Below are positions 53,952-61,997 of a DNA stretch of 64,000 nt, piece by piece; the stretch's first letter is position 1; every line of letters starts with the position of its first letter. Location of the stretch: NCBI GenBank assembly GCA_035940775.1, contig DASZEN010000003.1, positions 124,001-188,000 of the forward strand, in the 5' to 3' direction. The notes beneath the pieces were generated by a model, which saw nothing but the letters and a program-made list of their open reading frames with translations, was not told the DNA's origin and ran no database searches. The position numbers were made by a program, and so were the translations under genes. This DNA is from DASQYE01 sp035940775. GTDB taxonomy: Bacteria; Acidobacteriota; Blastocatellia; Pyrinomonadales; Pyrinomonadaceae.

Positions 53952-55001
53952 TCAGCGCCCGATCTTCAGCTCGCCAATGTCTATCTGGTAGATGTCGCCC
54001 AGGCCGTTGCGCGCAGCTCGAAGCCGCGCCGATAGCTCAGCGTAGGTGAGGGCTTTCTCCAGCGGCACGTCCGCGAAGCCGCGCGTGCTCGTCCAGAAGA
54101 AGTATTGACCGTCGGGCGAGATTTTGGGCGAGAGTTCGTTTCCGCTTGAATTGATCTTATCGCCAAGATTAAGGGGTGTTGACCAGACGCCCCCGCGATT
54201 GTGGCTGATATAGAGGTCGAAGCCGCCGCGCGAGTCTGCGCGCCCGCCGCACATAAATATTAGAAAGCTTTCGTCCGGGGCGACGTAGGGCTCGAACTCG
54301 TTGAATTGAGTGTTGAAGGTCTCGCCCAGGTTCTCCGCATCCTCGTATCTCCCGTTTACCAGCCGGGATCGATAAAGGTCTGTCCGGCCTTTGCCGCCCT
54401 CGCGATCAGAGCCGAAATAGATCGTCCCCGTGGCTGTGATCGTCGGATACCACTCATTCCCCTTGCTGTTCAGGGGCGCGCCCGCGTTCTTCGGCTCGCT
54501 CCAACCATTAGAGGTCTTCTCCATTATCCAGATGTCGAGATCGTCTTTGGGTTTCGCGCCCGCGCCGGTGCTCGTCTGTGGACGATTCGAGATGAAGTAG
54601 AAGCGGTTACCGTCGGGCGTGATGAAGGGGTCTGCGTCCGAGTATTGACCGGAGAAAGGAGCGACCTCGGGCGTCGACCAGCGCCCGTTCTGAAAACGCG
54701 ACACGACTATCGTCCAGAAGGTGAAGGTCGGGTTGTTCTTCAGGAAATAAACCGTCCTGCCGTCGGGCGTGAATGCCGGATGAGATTCATAATCGCCCGT
54801 GCACAGAGTACCCTCCGCGAAGATCGAGGGCTCGCCGAGCGGCCTGGCCGAAGCGTAAGGATGCCGCGCCTTACCCTCAGACTTTTGCGCCCTCTTTGCA
54901 GTAGTAGCAGTGGCGGCGGCGATGGCCGCCCAGCCAAAGCAGCCCGCGCCGCCGCAGAGCAGGAGGCCGATTACCATTACAGAGCGCAGGCGTTTGTTCA
55001 T
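53952..55001 (-). CDS. PD40/TolB-like beta-propeller protein, exported
   Basis: A 349-residue exported protein with a hydrophobic signal (about 7-35) and then at least five WD40-like PD40 units, each with a Tyr/Phe-F-x-S-x-R pattern (YFISNRP, YFGSDREGGKG, FFWTSTRGF). Family members occur with OmpA/TolB envelope complexes or as sensors. This one opens with PSIFAEGTLCTGDYESHPAFTPDGRTVYF in its first blade region. I start at the ATG at 55001, which has GGAG ten bases upstream, not the paired ATGs at 55043. No neighbouring gene hints at the ligand. Confidence 0.82.
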   Translation of the reverse strand: MNKRLRSVMVIGLLLCGGAGCFGWAAIAAATATTAKRAQKSEGKARHPYASARPLGEPSIFAEGTLCTGDYESHPAFTPDGRTVYFLKNNPTFTFWTIVVSRFQNGRWSTPEVAPFSGQYSDADPFITPDGNRFYFISNRPQTSTGAGAKPKDDLDIWIMEKTSNGWSEPKNAGAPLNSKGNEWYPTITATGTIYFGSDREGGKGRTDLYRSRLVNGRYEDAENLGETFNTQFNEFEPYVAPDESFLIFMCGGRADSRGGFDLYISHNRGGVWSTPLNLGDKINSSGNELSPKISPDGQYFFWTSTRGFADVPLEKALTYAELSARLRAARNGLGDIYQIDIGELKIGR

Positions 55002-55113
55002 AAAAAACGATCTCCAGGCGTTCTTCGTAAGACGCCTCATCATCGGTCGTGCAAAGAGCCCCGTTCAGCGTAGCCTCAGCGATACGTGACGGGTAAGAGG
55101 GCTTAAGAAAGCT

Positions 55114-55557
55114 TTAGGACAGCACACCCAACTGTTTGAGCAGGAGCGCCCTATCGAAATAGACGTTTTCCCCGGCGAGTTTGTCCTCTTCGTCGAACGT
55201 GTAGACGGTGCAGACGGGAATCTTGAACTCTCTACGAGTAGCTTCTATGCCCTGCCACGTGCCCGTGTGCTTACCGCTCAGGGTCTGCTCCATAATAACC
55301 GCGTCGTCGCTGATATATCTTCGTCTCTCGTCCACGCGCAGGTCTGAAAAGCCTCCGTCCTCGGCGAATCCGAAATCCCTGTGCAGCGCGCGAATCCCAT
55401 CCGGGTCTGCGAAGGCGTAGCCGTTCAGGATGAGTCGCGCGCCCGCGCCGAACGTCTCCATAATGGCGTCCAGATCATGTAGGTTCTCGGCCCGCAGGTG
55501 CTCTTCGAGAAGACCGATGCGCGCCCTGCGCCGATCCTCTGCCAATGCATTCGGCAT
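55114..55557 (-). CDS. SnoaL-like / ester-cyclase-type protein
   Basis: A 147-residue NTF2-fold protein. The N-terminal helix EEHLRAENLHDLDAIMETFG, the strand ARLILNGYAF and RDFGFAEDGGFSDLRVDERR, and the C-terminal VCTVYTFDEEDKLAGENVYFD fit the SnoaL/polyketide-cyclase-like group. Members are enzymes or ligand binders of wide function. I start at the ATG at 55557, preceded by GAGGAG; the upstream 27 codons are unlikely to be coding. Not obviously linked to its neighbours. Confidence 0.8.
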   Translation of the reverse strand: MPNALAEDRRRARIGLLEEHLRAENLHDLDAIMETFGAGARLILNGYAFADPDGIRALHRDFGFAEDGGFSDLRVDERRRYISDDAVIMEQTLSGKHTGTWQGIEATRREFKIPVCTVYTFDEEDKLAGENVYFDRALLLKQLGVLS

Positions 55558-56071
55558 CTTCAAAACTCCTCGTTGAAAAAGCCCTTGCCTCATTATAAAG
55601 CGAAGCGCGACGAGCCGAGGGGCGATTTCGGAAAGCATGCTAGAGCCCGCGCCCTCTTCTTAAGTGGAAGCAGTAAACATGAGGATCAAGGGGCGGGTCA
55701 AGCCGTAGTAGCTTAAGGCGGTTTCAGTTGCCGGGACGACGCCGCTGCCGCCGCGCCGCGTGCGCGCCCGCGCCTGAAGGGAAAGGGGGTGGATGTGGCG
55801 GAGCGCATTCGTGAAAGATTAAGGAGCCTTGGGAGGGCTGAAGAAGGTTTTGGCGGTGGGTAGTACGGGAAGCTACCCACCTACTCTTGAGGTAATCCCC
55901 CTGCGGGGCGATTTCCAACGAGGTACTTATTACTAAAGATCAAATCACAAAACGCTTCCAGAAATCGGCTTCTCGCAGTGGGCCCCGAGCGGCAAGCGAC
56001 TTTTTGGCGGCTTCGGTTTATAATTATCTTTTCAATATTTCATTCAAAAATAAGCCTTGAAGGAGTTATCC
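55558..56071. other. 514-base intergenic region with several hairpins upstream of the aconitase-family gene
   Basis: No convincing gene on either strand. A perfect 9-bp stem GGTGGGTAG...CTACCCACC (55855-55881) is followed by an AATCCCCC/GGGGCGATT stem (about 55895-55914), and shorter stems lie just before. I cannot match it to tmRNA, RNase P RNA, 6S RNA, SRP RNA or a riboswitch I know. A TATAAT box (56019-56024) in an AT-rich patch fits a -10 for the downstream gene, without a good -35. Confidence 0.5.
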
Positions 56072-58072
56072 ATGACCGCCGAAGATCAGACAGGCAAGCG
56101 CCCCGACCGTGTGGGCTTTAAGGGCCGTATACTTTTCCTGACGGACGACGTATCGCTCATCCGCCGCCAGCTCGCTGGCGAAGATTTAAACTTTGATCCG
56201 AGCCTCGCTTTGATGAGCAACATCTCAACCGACGAGATTACGCCCGGCTGGGTCTGTTTCTATTACGACGAGACGCTGGGCCAATACGTTTACGTCGGGA
56301 TGCGCGAGAATGCCGTGCAGAAGGACGAGGTCAAGCAGGGCGGATTTGCGGTCGTCGTCTCGGGGCTGTCGAAGGGGTGCGGCTCGTCGCGCGAGACGGC
56401 TCCGTATGCCGAAAAGTGGGCTGGCATAGAACTCGTCATAGCCCGCAGCATAGAGAAGATTTATGGGCAGAACTCGCAGAACATAGGGCTTCTCACCTCG
56501 ACGGACTTCGGCCTCATCGAGCGCATCCGTCGCGGCGAAGAGATTCCGCTCGAAGAGTTCACGCGCGGCCTCGACCCCATCTCGAAATCAATCGTCGAAT
56601 ATGGCGGGCTCTTCAACTACAACAAGGCGCGGCTCGCGGGCTCCGTGCAGCCGCCGCCGCTTGAGACACAGAAGCGGCCGATGACGATTGTCGAGAAGAT
56701 CATCGCGCGCCACGCTTTCGTCCGCGCCGGAGAGATCGGCGTCGAAGCCGTCAAGCCCGGAGACGCGCTCTTTGCCGTGGCTGACGTGCGCTTCTCGCAT
56801 GAATACGTCACGCCGATGGCCGAATCACTATTCCGGCAGGCGCTCGGCCCCGAAGCGCGCGTGACCGAGCCCGAATCGGTCTTCGCCTTCCGCGATCACC
56901 TCACCTTCCTCGGGCGCGTGATGCCCCAGAAGCAGCGCGAGATGGGTTTGCTCGAACGAGCCGACGGGCTCGCCCTGACGCAAGAGGAGTTCACCACACG
57001 CCAGAATATACGTCTTTACGGCGAGAACCCGGCGGGCGGCTCCGAAGCCATCTGTCATAACGCCGTGGTCGAAGACCTGGCGCTTCCCGGCCAGATCGTC
57101 ATCGGCACGGACTCGCACACCTGTATGGCGGGCGTGCTCGGCTGCTTTGCTTTCGGCGTCGGCTCGACCGACATGGCAAACGCCTGGTACACGAAAGACA
57201 TACGCATTCGCGTCCCCGAAACCGTGCGCTACGTGCTGCGTGGCAGGAAGCACGCGGACGTGACGGCCAAGGACGTGATGCTCTATATCCTCTCGACCGA
57301 GTATATGAAGTCCAGTCGCGGGATCGGCAAGGTTCTGGAATTTGCGGGCGACGGGTTGAAGGATTGGCCCATGGACGAGCGCGCCACGCTCACCAACATG
57401 GCGGTCGAAGCCGGAGGCACGACCGGCATTATAGAGCCCGATGACGTGACGCTCGACTACATAGTTCGCATGCGCGGGCTCGACGCCGAAGAGGTGCGAA
57501 AGGGATTTCTAAAGAGCGACCCGGACGCCGAGTACGCGGAAATTTTCGAGATCAACCTGGACGAGATACGCCCGATGGTCGCCACGCCCGGCGACCCGCG
57601 CAACGGCATACACATCACGGAGCTTCCCGCGGAGGTCAAGATAGACATCGCTTACGGCGGCTCGTGCACGGGCGGGAAGATGGCCGACATGGACATGTAC
57701 GCGGCCGTCCTGAAGCGCGCCGTCGAGCAGGGCCGACGGGTCGCGCCGGGCGTCCAGCTCTTCCTCCAGTTCGGTTCCCAGAAGATAAAGGAGTACGCGC
57801 GAAGCCGTGGCTACATCGAAATCTTCGAGCGCGTCGGGGCACAGCTTATAGACCCTAGCTGCGGCGCGTGCATCAAGGCCGGGCCGGGCGCATCCAGTTC
57901 GCCCGATCAGGTGGTCGTCAGCGCGCAGAATCGCAACTTTCCGGGACGCAGCGGCCCCGGCCAGATGTACCTGGCCTCACCCTACGTGGTCGCCGCCTCG
58001 GCCATCGCCGGTCACATCGTCGCTCCCGAGGAGTACCTCAGCGAGCGCGAAGAGGAATTAGTGGAAGCTTGA
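56072..58072 (+). CDS. Aconitase-family hydro-lyase with swivel domain at the N-terminus
   Basis: A 666-residue Fe-S hydro-lyase that combines both parts of the 3-isopropylmalate dehydratase/aconitase fold in one chain. The small, LeuD-like swivel domain comes first (about 15-200; SKGCGSSRETAPYAEKW, with the active-site Ser-Ser-Arg). The large [4Fe-4S] domain follows (about 205-660) with GTDSHTCMAG and the CxxC in SCGACIKAGPG. AcnB has the same swivel-first order but with an extra N-terminal helical domain, missing here. It could be aconitase, isopropylmalate dehydratase or a homologue; with the NAD-IDH at 29 kb an aconitase role is plausible. AAGGAG precedes the ATG at 56072. Confidence 0.88.
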   Translation: MTAEDQTGKRPDRVGFKGRILFLTDDVSLIRRQLAGEDLNFDPSLALMSNISTDEITPGWVCFYYDETLGQYVYVGMRENAVQKDEVKQGGFAVVVSGLSKGCGSSRETAPYAEKWAGIELVIARSIEKIYGQNSQNIGLLTSTDFGLIERIRRGEEIPLEEFTRGLDPISKSIVEYGGLFNYNKARLAGSVQPPPLETQKRPMTIVEKIIARHAFVRAGEIGVEAVKPGDALFAVADVRFSHEYVTPMAESLFRQALGPEARVTEPESVFAFRDHLTFLGRVMPQKQREMGLLERADGLALTQEEFTTRQNIRLYGENPAGGSEAICHNAVVEDLALPGQIVIGTDSHTCMAGVLGCFAFGVGSTDMANAWYTKDIRIRVPETVRYVLRGRKHADVTAKDVMLYILSTEYMKSSRGIGKVLEFAGDGLKDWPMDERATLTNMAVEAGGTTGIIEPDDVTLDYIVRMRGLDAEEVRKGFLKSDPDAEYAEIFEINLDEIRPMVATPGDPRNGIHITELPAEVKIDIAYGGSCTGGKMADMDMYAAVLKRAVEQGRRVAPGVQLFLQFGSQKIKEYARSRGYIEIFERVGAQLIDPSCGACIKAGPGASSSPDQVVVSAQNRNFPGRSGPGQMYLASPYVVAASAIAGHIVAPEEYLSEREEELVEA

Positions 58073-58112
58073 TTTCGGGGGCGCGGAATAGAAGAGATGC
58101 TTAATCCGCTCG

Positions 58113-58124
58113 CTTATATATAAG
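58113..58124. promoter_or_regulatory. AT palindrome upstream of the CYTH gene
   Basis: CTTATATATAAG is a perfect 12-base palindrome 34 bases before the CYTH start, in an otherwise GC-rich region. It could include a -10 element or be an operator. Confidence 0.35.
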
Positions 58125-58158
58125 TTCTCAACTAATCCATCCACCAGATAAACAAGAA

Positions 58159-58719
58159 ATGAGCTATGGCAAGTATGCGCGCATCGAGCGCGAGCGACGC
58201 TTTCTGTTGCGAGACCTTCCCGCGCCGCTGACGCGCGCGAGCGAGCATGTGCAGATCACGGACAATTACATCACGGCGACGCGCCTGCGCCTGCGACGGA
58301 TTCGCGTGCCCCTCACAAAGGAGCGCGTCTGGAAGCTGACGCAGAAGTTCGCCCCAGACCCGCCGGATTACTCCCGCACCGTGATTACCAACCTTTATCT
58401 CTCGCCCTCCGAATACGAAGTGCTCTCCGTCTTTGAGGGCAATGAGATTCGCAAGAATCGTTACCCGTTCGAGCACGAGGGGCGCGCCTACTCGATAGAC
58501 GTATTCCTGGGCGCTCTCTGGGGACTCGTTCTCGCTGAGACGAGTTTTGAGACGGATGGGGAGATGAGGGATTTCGCGCCGCCGCCCTTCGCCGTCATGG
58601 AAGTAACCAATGACGAGATGTTCACCGGCGCGCGTCTCGTCGAGCTGACGATCGACGATCTGCGGGCCGAGCTTAAGCGGCGAGCGAAAGATGATGATGA
58701 CGAGGACAAAAAGGAATGA
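58159..58719 (+). CDS. CYTH domain protein
   Basis: A 186-residue protein of the CYTH (triphosphate tunnel) family. The N-terminal signature IERERRFLL (about 9-17) matches the ExExR-type start, followed by the barrel strands ITATRLRLRRI, VWKLTQKF, EIRKNRYPFEHEGRAYSIDVF and AVMEVTNDEMF. Such proteins are class IV adenylate cyclases, thiamine triphosphatases or inorganic triphosphatases; the reaction cannot be told here. The C-terminus is a run of Asp, Glu and Lys. The ATG has only a weak AAGAA upstream. Confidence 0.85.
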   Translation: MSYGKYARIERERRFLLRDLPAPLTRASEHVQITDNYITATRLRLRRIRVPLTKERVWKLTQKFAPDPPDYSRTVITNLYLSPSEYEVLSVFEGNEIRKNRYPFEHEGRAYSIDVFLGALWGLVLAETSFETDGEMRDFAPPPFAVMEVTNDEMFTGARLVELTIDDLRAELKRRAKDDDDEDKKE

Positions 58720-58811
58720 CGAAGCGGATGCGCGAAACGATGAATTAAAGACCGATGAATGGAAAAGCGCTGCGCCGCTCGCTTCGCCTTACGCGTTTCC
58801 GCTTCGTCATT
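58715..58811. repeat. Inverted repeat between the CYTH and DUF488 genes
   Basis: AATGACGAAGCGGA (58715-58728) is exactly complementary to 58798-58811, enclosing a 69-base loop. The left arm overlaps the CYTH stop region, and the right arm with a pyrimidine-rich tail leads to the DUF488 start codon 19 bases on. No seven-base period is clear. Confidence 0.65.
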
Positions 58812-58830
58812 TTCCAGCTCTGCTTCTCTG

Positions 58831-59295
58831 ATGTCTTCAATGCAAACCACCATCTACACCGTAGGGCATGGCCGTCATCCATTCGTCTATTTTCTTGAGC
58901 TGCTGCGACGGCACGAGATAGCCTTCGTTTGTGACGTGCGAAGCGCGGCGCGCTCGCGCTGGCCGCAATTTAACGGGCGCGTGCTCGAAGAACTTTTGCG
59001 CGAAGAGGGAATCGGTTACGAGCACCTGCCCGAATGCGGTGGCAAAGTGGTTGCGCCGCCCCGTGAGTTGGCGCGCGGGCTGGAACGCATTATGGAGCTT
59101 GGAGCGGAGCTGCGCGTCGCCATCATGTGCTCGGAATCGCAGCCGCTCACAGGCCACAGTCAGCCGCGCGCCAACTGCCATCGCGTCGGGTTGCTCTCCG
59201 TACCCTTGAGGGCACGCGGCGCGCGCATCCTGCATATCCTGCCCGACGGGGCCGTTTTGGAAGTGGACGAGTCTGCGCTTCCCTCAATCTGGTAG
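58831..59295 (+). CDS. DUF488 family protein
   Basis: A 154-residue protein of the DUF488 family. Family features are the N-terminal IYTVGHGRHPF, then FVCDVRSAARSRWPQFN, the middle YEHLPECGGK and the cysteine/His motif in IMCSESQPLTGHSQPRANCHR. Members may act in nucleic-acid or thiol chemistry but are not characterised. Two starts fit, at 58831 and 58840; neither has a Shine-Dalgarno. The upstream 24 codons of open frame cross an inverted repeat and are not coding-like. Its C-terminus converges on the MFS gene over 22 bases. Confidence 0.85.
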   Translation: MSSMQTTIYTVGHGRHPFVYFLELLRRHEIAFVCDVRSAARSRWPQFNGRVLEELLREEGIGYEHLPECGGKVVAPPRELARGLERIMELGAELRVAIMCSESQPLTGHSQPRANCHRVGLLSVPLRARGARILHILPDGAVLEVDESALPSIW

Positions 59296-59302
59296 ACGGC
59301 GA

Positions 59303-59318
59303 GAGAGAGAGCGCACGC
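59303..59318. repeat. 16-base repeat, first copy
   Basis: GAGAGAGAGCGCACGC occurs at 59303-59318 and again at 62753-62768, both just after a plus-strand stop codon. The length is short, so chance plus GA-richness cannot be ruled out. Confidence 0.45.
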
Positions 59319-60586
59319 TAACCTCTGGCTTCCGAGACCTGGCCTTTGACGCGGTAATCGGCGGCGTGTGTGCGCGCGAAATAGATCGAGAGCAGGAAGG
59401 CCGTGAACATGATGGCGGCGGCCACCCAGAAGGTCAGGCGCAGGCTGTGGTCGCTCATGTGGTGAATTTTCCGGTCGGCCCCGTAGGTCTCGACCGCGCT
59501 GTAAACGAGCGCGGAAGAGATGAGTGGGCCCACCGTGCGCGCCAGGCTGGCGACCGACTGTGTGACGCCGAGCACCCCTCCCTGTTCCCCGCGCCCGACG
59601 CTCTTCGAGGCCAGCCCCGTCAACGTCGGCGTCGAAAGCGAATTGCCGACGGCGAAAGTCCCGCCTACCAGGAGCAGCGTCACGAGGCCCGTATGCGGGC
59701 CCGTAAAGGGAATCACGAAGAGGCTCGACGCAAACAGGAGCGCGCCCGCGATGATGAGCGGCAGTTCGCCGAAGCGCTTGACCAGCCGCCCGATCAGCCC
59801 GCCCTGTATGATCGCCCCGATCAGCCCCACGAAAACAAAGAGCCAGCCCGTATCATGCGCGTCGTAGCCGAAGCGGTACATCGTAAAGAGCGCGAACGAG
59901 GCCGTCATGATCGAGAAGGCCACGATGAAGAGAAAATAGATGGAGAGGACGTAGGCAAGCCTGGACTGTTTGAGCGCCCCGTACAGTTGCGACCACCGGC
60001 CCACAGCCGCCGAGGCGCGCGCCGGGTGATCGGGCGTGACCGTTTCGGGCAGCGTGAAATAAAGCAGGACGGCATTGCCAAAGGCCAGGGCGGCGGCGAA
60101 CAGGAAAGGGATGTTGATGCCCCAGCGGCTCAGGATGCCGCCGATGGCCGGGCCGAAGATGAACCCCAGGCCAAAGGCCGCGCCGACCACCCCCATCCCC
60201 TTCGCGCGATTCTCAGGCGTCGTCACATCGGCGATATAAGCCTGCGCCGTAGAGATGTTGCCGCCCGTAATGCCGTCTATGATGCGACCCGCAAAGAGCA
60301 TCCAGAGCGTCGTCGCCAAACCCATGATCGTAAACCCGAGGCTCGTCCCCAGCAGGCTCAAAAACAGTACGGGCCTGCGGCCATACTTGTCCGATAGTCT
60401 TCCGAGGATCGGCGTAAATAGTAGCTGCATGATCGAGTATGAGGCGAACAGCAGCCCGACGGCGCGCGGCGTCGCATTGAACCGAGTCCCTTCGACATAA
60501 AAGGGCAGGACGGGAATGACGATGCCGAACCCTATGAGGTCTATGAAGACCGTGATGAAGATGACGAGCAGCGGAGAACGTCGCAT
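59318..60586 (-). CDS. MFS transporter (TetA/DHA1-like)
   Basis: A 422-residue transporter with twelve predicted helices. The start VIFITVFIDLIGFGIVIPVLPFY and the loop motif GRLSDKYGRRPVLFLSLLG (MFS motif A) are typical of the TetA drug/H+ antiporter group, and GPAIGGILS is motif C, the antiporter motif. It probably exports a small molecule, but drug specificity is not shown. No regulator lies next to it. The start codon follows a heptad-periodic inverted repeat and has no Shine-Dalgarno. Confidence 0.9.
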   Translation of the reverse strand: MRRSPLLVIFITVFIDLIGFGIVIPVLPFYVEGTRFNATPRAVGLLFASYSIMQLLFTPILGRLSDKYGRRPVLFLSLLGTSLGFTIMGLATTLWMLFAGRIIDGITGGNISTAQAYIADVTTPENRAKGMGVVGAAFGLGFIFGPAIGGILSRWGINIPFLFAAALAFGNAVLLYFTLPETVTPDHPARASAAVGRWSQLYGALKQSRLAYVLSIYFLFIVAFSIMTASFALFTMYRFGYDAHDTGWLFVFVGLIGAIIQGGLIGRLVKRFGELPLIIAGALLFASSLFVIPFTGPHTGLVTLLLVGGTFAVGNSLSTPTLTGLASKSVGRGEQGGVLGVTQSVASLARTVGPLISSALVYSAVETYGADRKIHHMSDHSLRLTFWVAAAIMFTAFLLSIYFARTHAADYRVKGQVSEARG

Positions 60587-60596
60587 AAAACAGTAG

Positions 60597-60659
60597 GTGA
60601 TGAGCGATGAGCGATGAGTTAAAGACCCTGTTCCCGCTTTCTACTCACCCTTGATCGCT
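60597..60659. repeat. Seven-base-periodic inverted repeat in front of the MFS gene
   Basis: GTGATGA-GCGATGA-GCGATGA-GTTAAAG (60597-60624) faces CTTTCTACTCACCCTTGATCGCT (60637-60659) with mismatches. On the minus strand the pyrimidine-rich arm (CTCATCGCTCATCGCTCATCAC) leads to the ATG at 60586 after ten bases, without a Shine-Dalgarno. Confidence 0.7.
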
Positions 60660-60665
60660 TCCTTC

Positions 60666-61109
60666 CTATCTCCTTCTGCCGCCCGTATTCATCAGCAGCC
60701 TATCGATAGAAGCCTGCCCGCCGCCCGCGATCAGCAGCGCAACAGCCATCCCGAGCAGCGCGAGCGTAAATTCTATCCCTCGATTGTTCATAAAGAACGA
60801 CCCCCAGTGCACGCCTATCATGGCTGTGAGCATCACGCAGGCGATCAGGAACGCGCCCACCCGTGTCAGCAACCCGGCGAACACGAGTATGCCGCCGACC
60901 AACTCGGCGAACGAGGCGGCGGCCATCCACAGCCAGCCGGGACGCATAAAGGCGAACGGCGGGGGAAATTGCATGATCGTGTTTAAGCCGGGGCCTCCCC
61001 AGGAGCCGAATACTTTCTGCGCGCCGTGCGCGATGAAGACGATACCGAGGGCGAGACGAACGGGCACAGTAATCCACGTCGGAGCAGTAGCGATTATTTT
61101 CCGGAACAT
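60666..61109 (-). CDS. DoxX family membrane protein
   Basis: A 147-residue membrane protein with four helices of the DoxX family. Key segments are VRLALGIVFIAHGAQKVFGSWGG (first helix and following loop), SFAELVGGILVFAGLLTRVGAFLI and the last helices. Related proteins associate with thiosulfate:quinone oxidoreductase or with redox homeostasis. I prefer the ATG at 61109 (GAGAGG eight bases upstream) over a GTG three codons earlier. It lies before the MFS gene on the same strand with a heptad repeat between them. Confidence 0.86.
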   Translation of the reverse strand: MFRKIIATAPTWITVPVRLALGIVFIAHGAQKVFGSWGGPGLNTIMQFPPPFAFMRPGWLWMAAASFAELVGGILVFAGLLTRVGAFLIACVMLTAMIGVHWGSFFMNNRGIEFTLALLGMAVALLIAGGGQASIDRLLMNTGGRRR

Positions 61110-61287
61110 CGTTAGCACCTCTCATAAGCGGTTTTTCGAGGGAACAACCAATATTAAGTTATCCGGCCCCGAATGTCGCCCGGAGACAGAGGCGCTCGGC
61201 CAAAATGCGGAGATTGGAAGAGGCCCGGAGAAAGCCAACCTCGCACGGCACGGCGCGCCCGTTGCTTTTGTGTCCCGGCGACGCGAC

Positions 61288-61746
61288 TCAGGAATATCTG
61301 AGGAGTCTCTGCGCGATGGCCTGTTTGGACTGGACGCCGACCATACGATCGACTGACGCGCCTCGTTTGAAGAACAACAAAGTCGGAATGCTCTGGACGC
61401 CAAACTCCGAGGCGGTGCGCGGGTTCTGATCGACGTTTAATTTGGCGACGACATAGCGCCCTTTGGATTCCGAGGCCAACTGATCGAGCACGGGCGCGAG
61501 CATGCGGCATGGCCCACACCACTCCGCCCAGCAGTCGAGCACCACCGGGCGATCACCCGCCGAGCCCAGCACGTCCGCGAAGGTCGCGTCCGTCACCGTG
61601 CGCGGCTTGCTCGTATCAATCTCACCGGCCGCTCGCGTCACATCGAGCGCCGCGCCGCATTTGCCGCACACGGGTTGACGCTTCCCGGTCTTACTCTCTT
61701 CGACGCGATTCTTCGCGCCGCACTGTTGACATGCGATGATACTCAT
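61288..61746 (-). CDS. Thioredoxin with N-terminal zinc ribbon (thioredoxin-2 type)
   Basis: A 152-residue cytoplasmic thioredoxin. A zinc ribbon at the N-terminus has Cys6-x2-Cys9 and Cys27-x2-Cys30. The thioredoxin domain (about 48-150) has the active site Trp-Cys77-Gly-Pro-Cys80 and the cis-Pro in SIPTLLFF. This is the TrxC arrangement, linked with oxidative-stress and zinc-regulated reduction. AGGAGGT precedes the ATG. It could feed electrons to the CcdA-TlpA system at 24 kb (inference). Confidence 0.93.
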   Translation of the reverse strand: MSIIACQQCGAKNRVEESKTGKRQPVCGKCGAALDVTRAAGEIDTSKPRTVTDATFADVLGSAGDRPVVLDCWAEWCGPCRMLAPVLDQLASESKGRYVVAKLNVDQNPRTASEFGVQSIPTLLFFKRGASVDRMVGVQSKQAIAQRLLRYS

Positions 61747-61826
61747 CTTCTTTCGACCTCCTTACTTATGACACGTAGGCTTGAGCTTAAAGAAGATTCG
61801 TCGCGAAAGTTTTGCAGCGAGGACGC

Positions 61827-61923
61827 ACCGGGGGCCCGGGGGTCGGGGGGGACGCGATACGGGGGGCGTGGGCCTGTGCCGCACTTTCCTGCTGTGACCG
61901 GCCCCCGACCCCCGGCCCCCGGT
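61827..61923. repeat. G-rich/C-rich seven-base-periodic inverted repeat
   Basis: The left arm (61827-61849) is CCGGGGG-CCCGGGG-GTCGGGG-like, and the right arm (61902-61923) is its complement with one inserted C. The arms are G-run-rich on one strand (runs spaced seven bases apart). It lies between the divergent thioredoxin and SDR genes; the G-runs could also form a quadruplex. Confidence 0.75.
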
Positions 61924-61997
61924 TCGCGCTTCTCTTTTTAGCCTCCCGCCTTTTATGATGTCAGCGGGTTAATGAACAAGGAAGAGGTTTTTCGCTG

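Noticed and set aside
55724..55918. Short minus-strand open frame upstream of the aconitase-family gene
   Set aside because: It lies over the hairpin cluster, is Pro/His/Arg-rich and has no recognisable homology; I treat the region as non-coding.
59366..60397. Plus-strand open frame inside the MFS gene
   Set aside because: It is very rich in Arg/Glu/Gln/His, as expected opposite a hydrophobic transporter.
60597..60624. CRISPR-like repeats
   Set aside because: The repeated units are seven bases and directly adjacent, with no spacers and no cas genes in the window.
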